DNA of 64,000 nt from Hermodice carunculata (Eukaryota > Annelida > Polychaeta > Eunicida > Amphinomidae). Of the stretch, positions 10,079 to 22,908 are shown piece after piece. The stretch lies in assembly GCA_964020975.1 (NCBI GenBank), contig OZ026630.1:28458337-28522336 (forward strand), given 5' to 3'. The notes below the pieces were generated by a model. That model saw nothing but the letters and a program-made list of their open reading frames with translations. It had not been told where the DNA came from and ran no database searches. The first letter of the stretch is position 1. Every line of letters begins with the position of its first letter. The position numbers and the translations under genes are program-made.

Positions 10079-12717
10079 ACATATGCATAATCACAGCTCT
10101 GTTTTGAATGGGCACATTATTTCATGTTAACTCTAGTGGACCTTTGAAACACATACATTCACATAAAATATATCCTTTATCAGTATACTATAGTAATCCC
10201 CTTCTTGTAAGGGCCCTCTGAAGACAGGCCATCCTTGAGAAGTGTCATTAATTTGTCTGCAACAAGGCTGGCATTTTCATTATTTACTACCTGAACAGAG
10301 ACCAGCCCTCTTATAAGGTCACAATTCTGAAACATTTGGGATTTTCCTTATAGGACGGGATAGGGTTAAACAATTTTTTCAGTTCTCAATACCAGACTGT
10401 CACACTCCTCTTGTATTACATTCTATGAGTCAGCTCAAAACTTGAAAGCTAGGTATGAGACTGTCATTACACATGTATACACTCCCTGAACAGAGGCCAC
10501 CCTTCTTTTAAGACCTCAATTCTGGTACACTTGGAGTTGCCTTTAGAAAGCGAGGGCCGCTGTACACAGTTATAACCCCAGACTTACCCCACAGCTTCCA
10601 GGCCTTGGGCCTTGTTAAATTAGATCCTTATATTACTGTCACATATTTTAAAAACAATAATATTATGCTTTGCTTACCTGACAAAACACACAGCTCTAAA
10701 CTTGAAAATGCATGCAACTTGTGCAGAGATACAGCTAGTGTCTTCCTGGTCAATATACAAGACCCCTTGACCTGTTTCCAGCTCAGATTTATGAGTGATC
10801 ATGCTACTTGTGTCCATATTTACAGGCACATGAATCACCATCCATTGCCCAGTCAGGTAGCTGATCAGGCTACAGCAGGACCTGTTGTACACAACCACTG
10901 CTGTGACAGCTCACCTGCTCTTTGTGGGCAAATTTTTCTGACGACAAGAGTCAATTTCTTTGTAAATTTACCTGCAGTGAACATGGTGAACAGTCACGTG
11001 CTATATGTTGCCAATTTTTTTGTCGCAGAAAGGGTGACCACATACAGCAAGTATCACTATACGAGATATATACCAGTCCCATTAACTACGAGTATTCAAC
11101 TGATTCCCGGAACAAGATGCAATTATCAACGATACCAGCGTGCCTTCTATAAATAAAACAACACATTTTTCTTGATTTATTTGTGTGTGTGTGTGTGCAT
11201 TGCCATGATATAAAAGGCATCTGCATATATCTATGACACCACACACTACAAGTTTATAGACAGATGGACGGACACGAGTGATTGTATAAGCTCAGCGCCC
11301 TTAGGTCAGCAGAGCTAAAAAAAAAAAAAAAAAAAAGCCGTGGATGGTAGAGGACATGTCCATGTACTGTGGGACGAAATGATCAGTGCAATAGACCAAC
11401 ATGGCATATTCACTTTACGTCTAAACTACTAGGTGTACATGTACTTAGTAATTTAATCCACAATAATCAGGAAGGCCCAGACTGGTTTCTCTGAACTGCA
11501 GATGGAGGATAAACTGCCACAGGATACTTGAGGATAACATGTAGACCTACTATTTGACTAGTGTTCAGTCTCTCAGTGTCACCAGTGATCAGCTTGTGCC
11601 ATTAGGTAAACCATATGTACCCTTCACTAAGACATCTTGCAAGTGTTCTCTGACAATGTATCATGAGTACCACTTTGAAAGGGAGATCAAGACAGTTACC
11701 TAAGCTCAGCTTCAACAGAAATTTCTGTGACAAATCATTCAATCAGACAAATTTGAAGACAAATATATGGGATAGATGAAGATTAGGATTTGCTCACTCC
11801 ATGTGATACTTCCATGGAATACCTTCCTCAAATTTGTTCCAAGAAACAGCTTTTCCAGCCCTCTGAACTAAGTTATGAAATTAATAAGATAAAAGTGTCT
11901 TGAAATTATGGTATGAAGAGGACATTACAGACGTGACAGGAGGCGGTCCTCGGAGCAGGTTCCACTGAATCCATGAGGATATCTGAAATATGGAACCACA
12001 AATCAGGTTCATTTGACTTCAATTTCCCCCCATGTTACAGTCTAAATGCAGAGTATGACCCCACCCAGCAACTCAATACATTTTAATCACTTTAAAATAT
12101 GGTCTGCAAAAGCTATTTGTACTTTTACACAATTGTATCTCAGTCAGTTCCACCTGCAAGTGTGATTTATGGATGTCCTTCCTGAGATAGTTGAATAAGC
12201 AACAAAGCCTTGCTGTGGATGACCATTTTAACAAATAGTTGTCACTCAGTCCTTTCCCATCTTTTTCAGTTTGTCACCCAAACAGCAAACATATCATGTA
12301 TGATAATCTTAGTTCTGCAGAGTGCTCCACGTGAATGACAACACTTTGTTTCAAAAGTTCTGTCACAGCATTCAAGACAAGGGAAGACCATGCGCGTGAA
12401 AAGTCTTGGCGACTTTCTGAGGAAGTGTTGCATTATGCCTTATTCGTGTTGCTAGTACCATCCACCTTTTACTGTTCCCTCCTTCTCTCTAGCTCAAGAT
12501 AAAAGCTGGGAATGAGAAGTGTTGCTACCACCAGGTGGCTAATTCTATGTTAATTATATGCATGGGGCAGGTTAGTGTACATCATCTCTTGTCAGCTCAA
12601 GAAGTGGGTAACACCTCAACCAATGTCACCCTGGCATGCCCCGCCCACAAACAGTGATGAAAGAAAAGCTAATTATCACATGGCCACTGTAAGATGACAT
12701 CACAGCAGTGACCTAAG
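10079..12717. other. unassigned stretch with an A-run and a repeat end
   Basis: A long frame at 10605-11156 (+) encodes no recognisable domain and is not called as a gene. Around 11260-11336 lies a repeat end with 'gacggac', a GGTCAGCAGAGCT block and an A18 run (11319-11336), typical of a retroposed tail. The rest shows nothing supportable. Confidence 0.45.
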
Positions 12718-13629
12718 TCACGACCGGTCAGTGTTAAAATCCCCCCCCCCCCCCATGATAAGTTTGTCAATACTCAATTCCTGGCATTTTAAACTAATTT
12801 CATGTAAAATGTCAATATATTTATGGGACTCGTCATTATCCCTGCCAGAGTCACACGGCATATACACATTTAAAACCAACATGTTTAAGGTGTCATGTTG
12901 ACAGATGATGCCACATATTCTACGGGATTGGAACAATACAGCCCATACTTTAAATTTGGAATTTTTTCTCCATAAGATCGCACAATATGGTCTCCCAATG
13001 ATAAGTTCAGTATCTTTCATTCCTGAAATACCTACTACATTTACATCTTCTACAATGATTTGTTATTGAGGCAATTTGGTTGTCCAGTAACCAATGTTTC
13101 TGTAATAAAATGACATCATTTTGGGTGGCAAGTTTATTTGCATACTCCCACCTACCAAACCCATGTCCATGTGGATTGTATGAGACAAATGAAAGACAAA
13201 CCATTGCAAATGACAGGTAAAGTAAATATCTTATTAACATGATGAAAGTTAATCAATAACCTCAAGAGATGACTGAACAGCTCTTAGGGGAATAAACTTG
13301 CAAACTTTCACTCCATTGGGCCACAGACTATCATTTAGCAGTTCTTTAAACTGTGATACAGACATGGTTAGACAAAATGACTTAAATTTGGCATGTTCAT
13401 TGGATAAACACTCTAGTGCATGTATTTCAAATCTAGACTCAGTCAAGTATGCACATAGATCACTCTTTTGGGTATGAGGGTCTACTCTATAGAAGAATAA
13501 GTGGCGGTTTGGTTCGGGTGCAACTTTAAACGGCCCGTTTGCTGGTCTTGCTTTGTCTGTAATGGTGCACTGATGGCGTTTCTCCTGACACCTGTGGCTC
13601 TTGGCTTTATGGGCTGGGCTGGTATACAA
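12718..13629 (-). pseudogene. CR1-like LINE: ORF1 end and endonuclease domain
   Basis: On the minus strand, 13629-13249 encodes an ORF1-type domain (NRHLFFYRVDPHTQKSDL, then KSFCLTMSVSQFKELL and WPNGVKVCKF), as in CR1-clade ORF1 proteins. Next, 13240-12718 encodes parts of an apurinic-type endonuclease: SYNPHGHGFGRWEY, ILLQKHWLL, GRPYCAILWRK, LNVYMPCD and GGGGDFNTD. This enzyme nicks target DNA to prime reverse transcription. The usual catalytic Glu of LQEHWL is Lys here, and the domain is spread over two frames. The GGDFN codons have become a C14 (G14 on the coding strand) tract at 12741-12754. No RT follows, so the copy is cut short on its 3' side. Confidence 0.75.
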
Positions 13630-13759
13630 AAACCTTATGAGTTTATTGTTTCATCATTCAAATTCTGATTACCAACATTAGAAATACTACTGGCAATAGA
13701 TGAGTGACTGAATGCATGGTGAAGAATATTTTCCCTCGACCTCAATCTATTTATCACAG

Positions 13760-14340
13760 TTTTCTCTATACAGCAAAGAGTCAAATTAGGGTTGGAGGTC
13801 TTTCAGTGGATCAACCTTAGGGATTCTGTGACCCTAAGTTCACAGCTCAAACCAATATTGTTGTTTGTCCTCCTAATCAATGACTTGAAAGCTGATTCCC
13901 TGATTCACAAATTTGTCAATAACATCACATTTACTGTATATGTTGACTGAATGGGCACAAGTGACATGCAGACAAAATTTAGCTTCCCAGCACTGGTCAG
14001 AGCCAAATAATATGATGTTAAAGAGTGAAAAAACAAGTCAAGGTTATCTCTTTCCACAGAAACCACCAGCCGTAGGTCCCCTGGTATTGAATGACACTCA
14101 ACTGGAAAGAGTCAAATGTACAAAATTATTACACCTGTTATAATCAATGGTTCCTTGACCTGTACAGACCACATGGAGTGTATTTATGGCAAAGCATCTT
14201 GTACTTTCTCAAGCATCTCAGCCATGCTGGACATGATATGACAGACTTTAAGTTGAAGTTGAAAAAGCTTTGTTTGGTCTAGAACATACATTCATACAGT
14301 AAAAATACATTATAAATGTTTAGACCAAGGAGACTCTATA
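13760..14340 (+). pseudogene. LINE reverse transcriptase relic
   Basis: Opposite in strand to its neighbours, this stretch encodes LFVLLINDLKADSLIHKFVN and, later, PLVLNDTQLERVKCTKLLH, in several frames with stops. They match the palm and post-palm regions of CR1/Rex-type LINE RTs (INDL...KYVDD...; PL-IN---LE-V---KLLG). The catalytic box reads FVNN instead of YVDD or FVDD. It is an old 5'- and 3'-truncated copy, distinct from the minus-strand LINE to its right. Confidence 0.55.
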
Positions 14341-14496
14341 CTAGGACTCCTCAGTCGCTGTCTTGCAGGCCACCCTAGCGTTACATTAGATTGTGCCACA
14401 TAATTACGTCATACGCTTGTTGTTAACAATTAACCAAAAGGATATTAACATAGGTAGACCAAATAACAATGGTACCAGTATCTTAAACAATTATAA

Positions 14497-15990
14497 TTAT
14501 GTATTACAAATATAGCAATTTGCAGTATTGCAGTTAGTTTCATAGTTGTTGATGATAAAAAACTTAGCACATTGTATAAATCCTTTGAGAGAATGTGTGT
14601 GAATTTTGGGCAGGACTATCTCAGGTAGGTAGTTTTCATTAATTAAGTCTGGAATTTTGTGACTTATGCATAAACGATTAACCTTTGTATTAGTGAGTGA
14701 TATTGGAGTAAGAGTTAAAATGGGAATGTTATGAGTTGTTGTATCATATCTGTGAGGGATGATTACATTTCTTCTAGGTCTATCAGTTTGTTGTATCAGG
14801 TTATTAGTGATAAACAAATTATTAAGATAGCCAGGTAATATATTGCCTTTGAATTTGTAATATATTTTCATACAAGAGAACTTGAATATGTCAGCAAGTT
14901 TGCCCAAATTAAGTTTTTTAAAGATTGGAGATGTATGTGCATTATATTTATTCACAGCAAGCCAATCACTAACTTTTGTTAATTCTTTATTTGTTTTATC
15001 TGACATGGAGGTTCGGGATGTGTCCTTATTAAGATTGCATAATGTACTCAACAGAGTAGTATCATCAGCATACATGATTGAAATAAAGTTGCTAGCTGTG
15101 GATAAATCATTTATGTAGATCAGGAATAAAAGAGAGCCCAAAATAGATCCTTGGCAAGCTCCAGTGGTAATTCTCTGTAAAGACGATTTTATATTTTCAA
15201 TTTCAACAAACTGGAATCTATTACTGAGGTAGCTATTGAACCACTGAAGCTCTGTATTTAAAATTCCATAGTGTTCAAGCTTTTTTAGAAGTATTTCGTG
15301 ATCTATTGTATCACAGGCTTTAGAGAGATCTAAGCAGAGGGCAATTGGATGTTTCCTCTCATCAAGTTCTGAATGTAATCTGTCAATAAGTTCTAGCACT
15401 GCAGTTTCAGTTGAATGTTTTTTTTCTGAAACCATATTGGTGATTGTAAAATAAACCATTATCTGTGAAGTATTGGAATAATTGCACATGTATAACTCTT
15501 TCAAAAACTTTAGAAATAGAGGGTAGAAGGGATATGGGTCTATAATTGTTCAAGTCATGTTGATCATCTTTTTTGAAAATTGGTATTACCTTGGCAATTT
15601 TTAATTTCTCTGGAAAAATTCCACTTTTGAAAGACTGGTTTATGATGGCAGTTAGGGGTTTACTTATGGGTTCTGAACTAAGTTTGAGAAGGACTAGCGA
15701 TATATTATCTACTCAAGCACTTTTTTTTTTTATTTAAGTTGTGTATCACTTTTTTTTTAATTTGTTCTTCAACCACCTGGGCAAAATTGAAAGTGGAATT
15801 TATGTTTATATTTTGAACATAAGATTACAAATCTTTTTTTTTTTTCTATGTGTATCTATTTTCTGTGCCAGTTTTGGACCAATATTGACAAAGAAATCAT
15901 TGAATTGAGATGCAATGTCTTGTGTGTCTGATATTTGTTTGTGACTTTGTGGCCTTTTATTGCTCTGTAGTTCCCCCTACAGTTGAATTA
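14497..15990 (-). pseudogene. CR1/L2-like LINE reverse transcriptase with internal deletion
   Basis: The RT of a non-LTR retrotransposon, which copies its RNA at a nicked target. The long frame (15504-14497, 335 residues) holds KKHSTETAVLELID, LDLSKACDTIDHEILL (normally AFD), GACQGSILGSLLFLIYINDL and the catalytic box MYADDTTLL. The upstream part to about 15990 adds KVIPIFKKDD and NYRPISLL in other frames. After WLAVNK (about 14950) the protein jumps straight to YNAHTSPIFKKLNLGKLADI, skipping about 150 residues normally present, so an internal in-frame deletion is likely. The C-terminal part continues to the stop. Together with the 12.7-13.6 kb piece it could belong to one related family, but the gap and the opposite-strand relic between them argue for separate copies. 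Confidence 0.88.
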
Positions 15991-16093
15991 CCACTGCCCA
16001 TCTGTGGCATACATCTCTAACAATCACTGAGTCAAATCAACAAGAAAACACCCAGAACCAAACATTTAAAATTATCCTACCAGACACTCTATA

Positions 16094-16334
16094 TTAACCC
16101 TTTCCCCCTCAAACCGGCCGAAACCGGCTGGTGGTCAAATGTCGTCTGCTTCAGTGTTTTCAACTAATTTCAACAGTAATGAAAAATAATTTGACTGAGA
16201 AATGCACATGAGACTTATCAAGATCACGTGATCCCAGGTCCACAGCTTTCCTTGGCATGGGTTGGGCACTAAGTGCCCAACCCATGTCAAGGAAAGCTGT
16301 TGACTCAGTCTTAATTCAAGGGGGAAAGGGTTAA
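16094..16334. mobile_element. TTAA-type MITE, best-preserved copy
   Basis: Bounded by TTAACCCTTTCCCCCTC and, inverted, GGGGGAAAGGGTTAA, with TTAA at both ends (16094-16097 and 16331-16334). It contains a near-perfect inner palindrome around 16245-16305 (CAGCTTTCCTTGGCATGGGT against its complement). The TTAA ends suggest mobilisation by a piggyBac-type transposase. It is 241 bp and non-coding. Confidence 0.8.
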
Positions 16335-16599
16335 ACAGCATGTGAAACCCCGAACATTCCTATCCTTTCTGATCGATGTACTGAACTGTGTAATTTCTTT
16401 TTCAGTAGCATGACCTCACCCATCCATACACTTCACAATCTTTTCCTGTACCTCATGATTTTAAGTACATCCATCACAGGCTGCATTTACCCTTGCCAAA
16501 GTAGGAACAAACTGTTTTTAAAATTTGCTTGTGCAATATGCCCTTCATTTCCAGTCCCTCCAGAAGTGCCTTAAAACTCATCATTTTTATACTATTTTT

Positions 16600-17300
16600 G
16601 ATCATGTAATCCCACCTGCACATTGCAACTGAATAAAGCATTATCTTATCTTATCCAAGAACACTATGAGAACAACACATACATGTATACCAAATTTCAT
16701 AAGTTCTTTCCACTCTAGAGTTATCACACTAACACTGAAATTCACAAAGTTGACCCCTGTGACCTTTAAACAGGGTTACTGTTCTTGATATGCAATCCCA
16801 GATAGGCTCCCCACAAGATATTTCAACAACTAACCTTGTGCAATATGAAAGTGCTAGCTTTAAAACACTCTTAGTTATCAAGTGGAAATAACTGCTTCTA
16901 AGTTATGTGGAAATAAAAGTTTTAAAACAATGCTTGAGGACCTCGGGGATTGGCTCAAGGTCATCTGCATGTATATTCAAACTTAACTTCGACGTTATCG
17001 AGCAGTAGTTATCTTGTATAACATGAAAGTGCTAGCTTTTAGATCTTCTAAGGTAGTATGCAAGAAAAGATTTGCAGACATATGGGTCCTATCAGGCCAT
17101 GACCTTAAAAATGAGGTCAAGATCACCAAACTGTAATGAGGTCAAGAAATGCATCAAAGTACAGTTGAGGTTAATTTGACTTTTATGTGGCCTGTGAGTC
17201 ACGAAATCATTTGCTCACAAAGATTTGCAGATATGAGGGTCCTGTGACTGAAAATGATGTGAAGATCACTAAAGGCAAAATGTTCTCAAGTCAAGAAATT
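16600..17300. repeat. LINE-like tail, then degenerate GTGACC modules
   Basis: Near 16632-16662 lies AATAAAGCATTATCTTATCT, a typical LINE/SINE 3' tail with ATCTT repeats. It is followed by degraded modules with 'gtgacctttaa', 'ctcaaggtcatc' and 'gaggtcaagatcacc', about 150 bp apart near 17110 and 17262. These resemble the better arrays at 19.8-21.6 kb. No coding potential was seen. Confidence 0.5.
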
Positions 17301-18871
17301 GTATGAAGGTACAATTGGGGTAAATTTTGAGTTTTATGTGGCCTGTGAGTCACGAGACATTCAGCTTGCAACAACTGTGCTATATCGATGGACGATCAAA
17401 AAGTCTGACAGGCCAAATTCAGTGTGCCCCCTCAGACTTTGTTCGGATGGTGGGGTATAATCAACATGGCGCTGTATCATGCAGACCTACACCGTCACAC
17501 ACTTTTATTCACATCTGAGGGAGGGCAAGGATTCCACAAAACAAATGGCAGTGTTTCCACTGGAATTCGCACCCTCAGCTCCAAGTCCTAGGGACCCTTT
17601 ATCTTCAGTGTTGAGGGTTATGGAGGCTTTCCAGAGGGTCACCTGGAGAGATACAAAAAAATCATCCACAGGAAGCTCCAGTCATGGGCCAAATAAATGG
17701 CATTTTTGTGCAGCATTACCATTAAAATTAGCAAGGATGATTAACTATGAACTTTTCAAGTTGGGAACTTCAGGAGTTTGTAAATAAATAAATACGAAAA
17801 CAAACCGAAAGGGAAAATGTCAGAAGTTATATATCTCAATTCATTTAATTTACTTTTACTTTTTTCCTTGCACCTCTTAAATATGTTTTCCATTGTTTCC
17901 GAGTATCAATCCATACCATTATTTATCTACATATGTGTATTAACTGAAACACTGCATTATTTCTACAACCTCACATATTTCACAAGTTTGCCCTGCAACC
18001 CAAAATTTTCATTTAACTTTTGCAACACATACAACTTGTAGCAATAAACTACTAGGGTCAGCAGATGGCCATCCACAACGTTGGCCATATACAAATACAT
18101 TTCTTGATTAACTTTTAAAAAGAAACCACATATTTTTAAGGTCACACATTTTTTTAGTTACCATCAATATCTTCATTACTACTTACATCAAAGCCTAAAT
18201 GACCATAATCAAGCAGCCTGTAGCTGGCATTTCCTATCAAATCTGTGGTAAACTGTTGAACATGCAGCACTTATTTATAGATGTTTTCAGCATTAGATCA
18301 CATTTTGTAACATGTTGCGCATGATATAGCTCACTCTTGTCACAGTTTGTATCATTTTCATTAATTTTGTTTTTTGCTGTATAAGTAGGTGCACCTCTAT
18401 TGATGTACCATTGTCGTCAAAGACAGGGCACTTAACTCTAGCATTCTGACTGAATCACCTTGCTCATTATGAATATACATGTATGTGCATGCATAGTACA
18501 AGTAACCATCCCTGTACATTCCACTTGCAATGATTGTTGCACAGTACATTATATATAATTGCTATAAAATATGTACAAAATGATTTAGGAAATAGCTTAT
18601 CAGCACAGCCAGCACCATCCAACAATATACAGCATATGAGTCTATTACACAGCAACGTGTTGGCAGATCCCCAAACTATTGTCTCTGGGAAGGGAGGAAA
18701 TTTGCACTGACTAGCCCAATTTGGCGGAGAGCACAATTTATATATATGCATTTAGATATAGTTTATGACACACACTTGAAAGAAGTACAGCAAAAAAATT
18801 ACCCACTAAAACTTCACCTTTACATTTTTGATTGCATGGCAATTACTGCTGGAAAATACGATCTGAGCTTT
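17301..18871. other. no supported gene
   Basis: AT-rich sequence with short frames only; an (AAAT)-like tail near 17780. No domain or repeat family was recognised. Confidence 0.45.
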
Positions 18872-19105
18872 TTAACCCACTCCTGGTCTGACTCAATAGG
18901 TTTCTTTGGTGAGTAGCCGGGCGTATTGCACCCAACTGATGCTAAGGATTTTGCTATTTACCAAGGATGTGCCATAATCAATGATTTTATATATAAATCT
19001 CAGCAAAAAATGCTTTCTAGTAATGAGCAATTTAAGTACAAATGTTCAGGCAGATGACAATTTACATCCGGGTGCTTCTGGGCAATTTGAGTGGGAAAGG
19101 GTTAA
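18872..19105. mobile_element. TTAA-type MITE
   Basis: Ends are TTAACCCACTCCTGGTC and the inverted GAGTGGGAAAGGGTTAA, with TTAA at both borders. The interior is diverged from the copy at 16094 and lacks its clean inner palindrome, but the length (234 bp) and ends agree. Confidence 0.65.
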
Positions 19106-19754
19106 TAAGTATAATTTGCAAACAGTACTATTATGTAGAATTGAAATTTCTTTTAATTACAAATATTCCCCATCAAACTATTTTGAGCAAGCCATGCAAA
19201 TTATTTCTGGTAATTCAGAATAACATTTGCAAACTTTACATATAGGCACCTTATTTTCTCCTTAACTTTGAATACTTATTGTGGTCCTACCATGATTTGT
19301 CTGATGAACAGACTAAGTTCCATGGATTCTTCTGAATTTAATGGGAATATTTACACATGAAGTTTATCTGCTCAGGAGCTTTGGAGACAATACCATGGAA
19401 ATCTTATACTTGTACAAGCTGTGCTCAAGAAAACCAAAATTCTTGCCCATGTTTGGGGATTTATTTTATTTTTAACCTGACCCAAGCTAAATTTTAAGCT
19501 CATAGCATATGGATATTGTAACCCGGTTTGGTTCTTCTTGTTGTGTGTGAGACTCAATATTTCATAATGAAATAATAACAATAATAACTCCAGGTGGTAA
19601 TTTGAACTTAAATGATATATTGTTGTCATACATCTATACAGAATCGTGCAGTTCTTAGCCCTGGCAATCTCCAGGGGCATGGCAGCTTTTATACATTTAT
19701 GCAAATTAATTACTCTTATGAATATTAAAGACAGTCCAACTAGAGACACTGGTT

Positions 19755-21642
19755 TAACAAAATATGTTTGTAAAACATAGATGCCCCCCACCCTCATTAC
19801 CCTTGCCCTCACTACCAAATTGATAGTGGTAGATGGGGCAGTCATGACCTCGTGACCTTACAAAATTAGTGAAGGTTGATCATACATCAATGTCAGAAAA
19901 CTGTATCAAGGTCACCCATCTTCATTCTTAACTAATCTTTATAGGGAACCATAAAGCTGTGCAATATAAAAGTCATAGCTCTAAAGTACAAGTTAATATG
20001 CGGAAATCATGAAACCATATTAAGTAAAGTGGCTCTGTGACATTTGGAATTTGGTCAAGGTCACCCATCTTCCATTAGCCCCGAATATGGACTATAATCT
20101 TGTACAATAGAAAAGTCCTAGCTTCAAAACCTCTTCAGTTATCATGCAGAAACCAAAGTTAAATCAGGTGAATATGTGACCTTGGAATTTAGATCAAGGT
20201 CACCAAACTTTACATTTCTTTTAGCCCTTAACAAAGACTATATAGCGGTGCAGTACCCAAGTCCTTGCTCAAAAACTTCTTCAGTTATTGTGCAAAAACC
20301 ACAGGAAGTCTACTGTTTGTGTGTGACCCTCAAAACTGGGTCAAGGTCACCCATCTACAAACTCAAACTAGCCCTTATAGGCAACCATAAAGCTGTGCAA
20401 TATAAAAGTGCTACCTTCAAAATGCAGAAACAGTATTCAACCAAGTGGCTCTGTGACCTTTGAAATTAGGCCAAGGTCACCCATCTTCAGCCTTGACCTA
20501 GCCCCGCATATGGACAATTATCCAGTGCAATCAAAAAGTCCTAGCTTAAAAACCTCTTCAGTTATCATGTGGAAATTAAATGAAGGTCACCAAACTTTAA
20601 ACTTCTTCTAGCCCTTAGCAAGAACTACAGACCTGTAAAGTATCCCAGTCCTAACTTAAAAACCTCTTTGGTTATTGTGCGGAAACCACAGGAATTCTAC
20701 AATCTCTCTGCGACCCTGAAAACTGGGTCAAGGTCATCCATCTTCAAACTCAACCTAGCCCTTACAGAGAACCATAAAGCTGTGCAATATAAAAGTTCTA
20801 GCTCCAAGGTATAAGTTATCATGCAGAAAGCATGAAACCATATTCAGTAAAGTGGTTCTGTGACCTTTAAAATGAGGTCAAGGTCATCCATCTTCGCCCT
20901 TCACCTAGCCCCAAATATGGACTATAATCCTGTGCAATAGAGAAGTCCTAGCTTAAAAGCCTCTTCAATTATTGTGCGGAAACCAAAGTTAACTAAGGTA
21001 CCAATGTGACCTTGGAAGTTAGGTCAAGGTCACCCATCTTCAAATTTTGCCAAGCTTTTGACTAGAATGATACACCTGTATAGTATCAAAGTCCTAGCTC
21101 AAAAACTTCTTGAGTTATTGTGCGGAAACCACAGGAATTCTACAATTTCTGTGTGACCCTGAAAACTGGGTCAAGGTCACCCATCTTCAAACTCAACATA
21201 GTCTTTACAGAGAACCATAAAGCTGTGCAATAGAAAAGTCCTAGCTCCAAGGTATGAGTTATCATGCAGAAAGCATGAAACCATATTCAGTAAAGTGGCT
21301 CTGTGACCTTTAACATGAGGTCAAGGTCATCCATCTTCGCACTTCACCTAGCCCCAAATATGGACTATAATCCTGTGCAATAGAGAAGTCCTAGCTTAAA
21401 AACCTCTTCAGTTATTGTGCGGAACCCAAAGTTAACTCAGGCACCACTGTGACCTTGGAAATTACGTCAAGGTCACCCATCTTCGAACTTTGCCTAGCTT
21501 TTGACTAGAGTGATACACCTGTATAGTATCAAAGTACTAGCTCAAAAACTTCTTGAGTTATTGTGCGGAAACCACAGTCTACTGACCGACCGACCGACAT
21601 GTGCAAAGCTATATGCCCATCCTTTTTTGAAGGGGGGCATAA
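19755..21642. repeat. ~147-bp-unit element with 443-bp higher-order period
   Basis: The head block ATATGTTTGTAAAACATAGA (19762) also opens the copy at 51.66 kb. The tail 'accgaccgaccgacatgtg' leads into a C/G hairpin ending GGGGGGCATAA (21632-21642). In between, the anchor CAAGGTCA recurs at 19907, 20056, 20195, 20342, 20472, 20729, 20879, 21025, 21172, 21322 and 21468, with one diverged anchor near 20582. The last seven anchors are spaced 150, 146, 147, 150 and 146 after an initial 147. Three unit types alternate, giving a period of about 443 bp. Frames across it are chance products. Confidence 0.85.
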
Positions 21643-22908
21643 AATAAATGAAGAACTGCATTCCAAATGTTGTGGAATGTACATTGCCTCAAATTTACTG
21701 AAATGGGAAATGGTAATTCACTCTAACTAAGAAACTTCAAAGTACACAAAGAACTTGCCGACCACAGCAAAGATATCATCATCTGCAGAGCAACTTGGAA
21801 TAGAAATTGGAGTTACAAAATAACATACAGGGGAGGTTCTTTTAAGTACATGTATACAGTATGACATTGCCAGGTACAACAATTGTCATGGGAAAATTCT
21901 ATCTTTTACAACATGATTATTAATATATATTTATTCATTTTAAAAAATGTTCTCACGCAGTGCCATAATGTTACAATATCACTAACCCATACACTTGACT
22001 TACTGACCCAGATTTACAAAGACAGGTGTATATTTTCAGACACAAGAAGTGTGTATGTGTAGAAAAGGGGGGGGGGGAGGGGAAAGGCATGTTCCCACAC
22101 ATCCCTATGTGGGCTTTGCACCCTGTGGGTGCTCGACAAACCATCATGATTTGCCACTCAATTTTCAGATTTGCTACCAAAATTTCAACGTGGTAGCAAA
22201 CCCTTGCTACTGGTTAAAATCAGTTAATCTCTACCCCTGTATGCCCAACATACAAACATTATTATGGTATTTGGTACAATTGTTGAATCTGTGTTCAAAA
22301 TGGATTTCAACAAATGTACTGGTGGGTATATCTAGTAATGAATACCATAAATCATCCACTTAAGTATGAAAGCCCCACCCGGTCCAGTTGGATATATAAG
22401 GCCACTCTGACGTTTTGGGTTGATGAGGAGATGGACAAGTCTTCAGATGCAAGATAGTGGCATTTTGTCTGTCCCACTTTTCTTTAAGAACAGGATGCAC
22501 CCTTAGAGGACAAAAGTTTATTTTCTCAACCCTTTTCTATGATACAACAGGCGTAGACGGTCAGACCTTTATGTCATATTTAAGCAGAGTCACTCCTTAA
22601 AAAAATGTAAAACTATTCTGTCTCCTACTCCTTCCATTGTCCTAACTATTCTATGTGTGCAGTCTAAATGGGGGAGATATCATCTTTCCAGAGTTAGTTT
22701 GCAATGCTACAATCTTTCATGATGACTGCTACAAACCATATGCCCAAAATATGGAAGCCATACTGGTCCAATACAGGATATGCACAGTTGCCATATTGAA
22801 TTGATCAGCGTCAGTTTGACGCAAAGTTCAGCAGTCATCACACCTGCTAAAGCGTTAACATCAGCATAGGAAAACAAAGGTTAATGCAATCATGAGAAAG
22901 ATATCAAC
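21643..22908. other. no supported gene; G11 tract
   Basis: Mostly unassigned sequence. A G11 run lies at 22067-22077. A TATATAAGG motif at about 22392 resembles a core promoter, but no transcript can be tied to it. Confidence 0.4.

Noticed and set aside
10605-11156. 183-codon plus-strand frame
   Set aside because: No domain or repeat similarity; composition is typical of a chance frame. A consensus donor on the opposite strand near 10674 hints at a minus-strand exon, but no acceptor or protein family supports it.
19372-19845. 157-codon minus-strand frame
   Set aside because: Runs into the head of the ~147-bp-unit element and shows no recognisable motif; likely chance.
20176-20611. Two overlapping plus-strand frames with repeated residues
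   Set aside because: They are translations of the non-coding ~147-bp units; the protein repetition follows from the DNA repeat.
22385-22410. TATATAAGG core-promoter motif
   Set aside because: Frequent by chance in AT-rich DNA, and nothing downstream looks transcribed.
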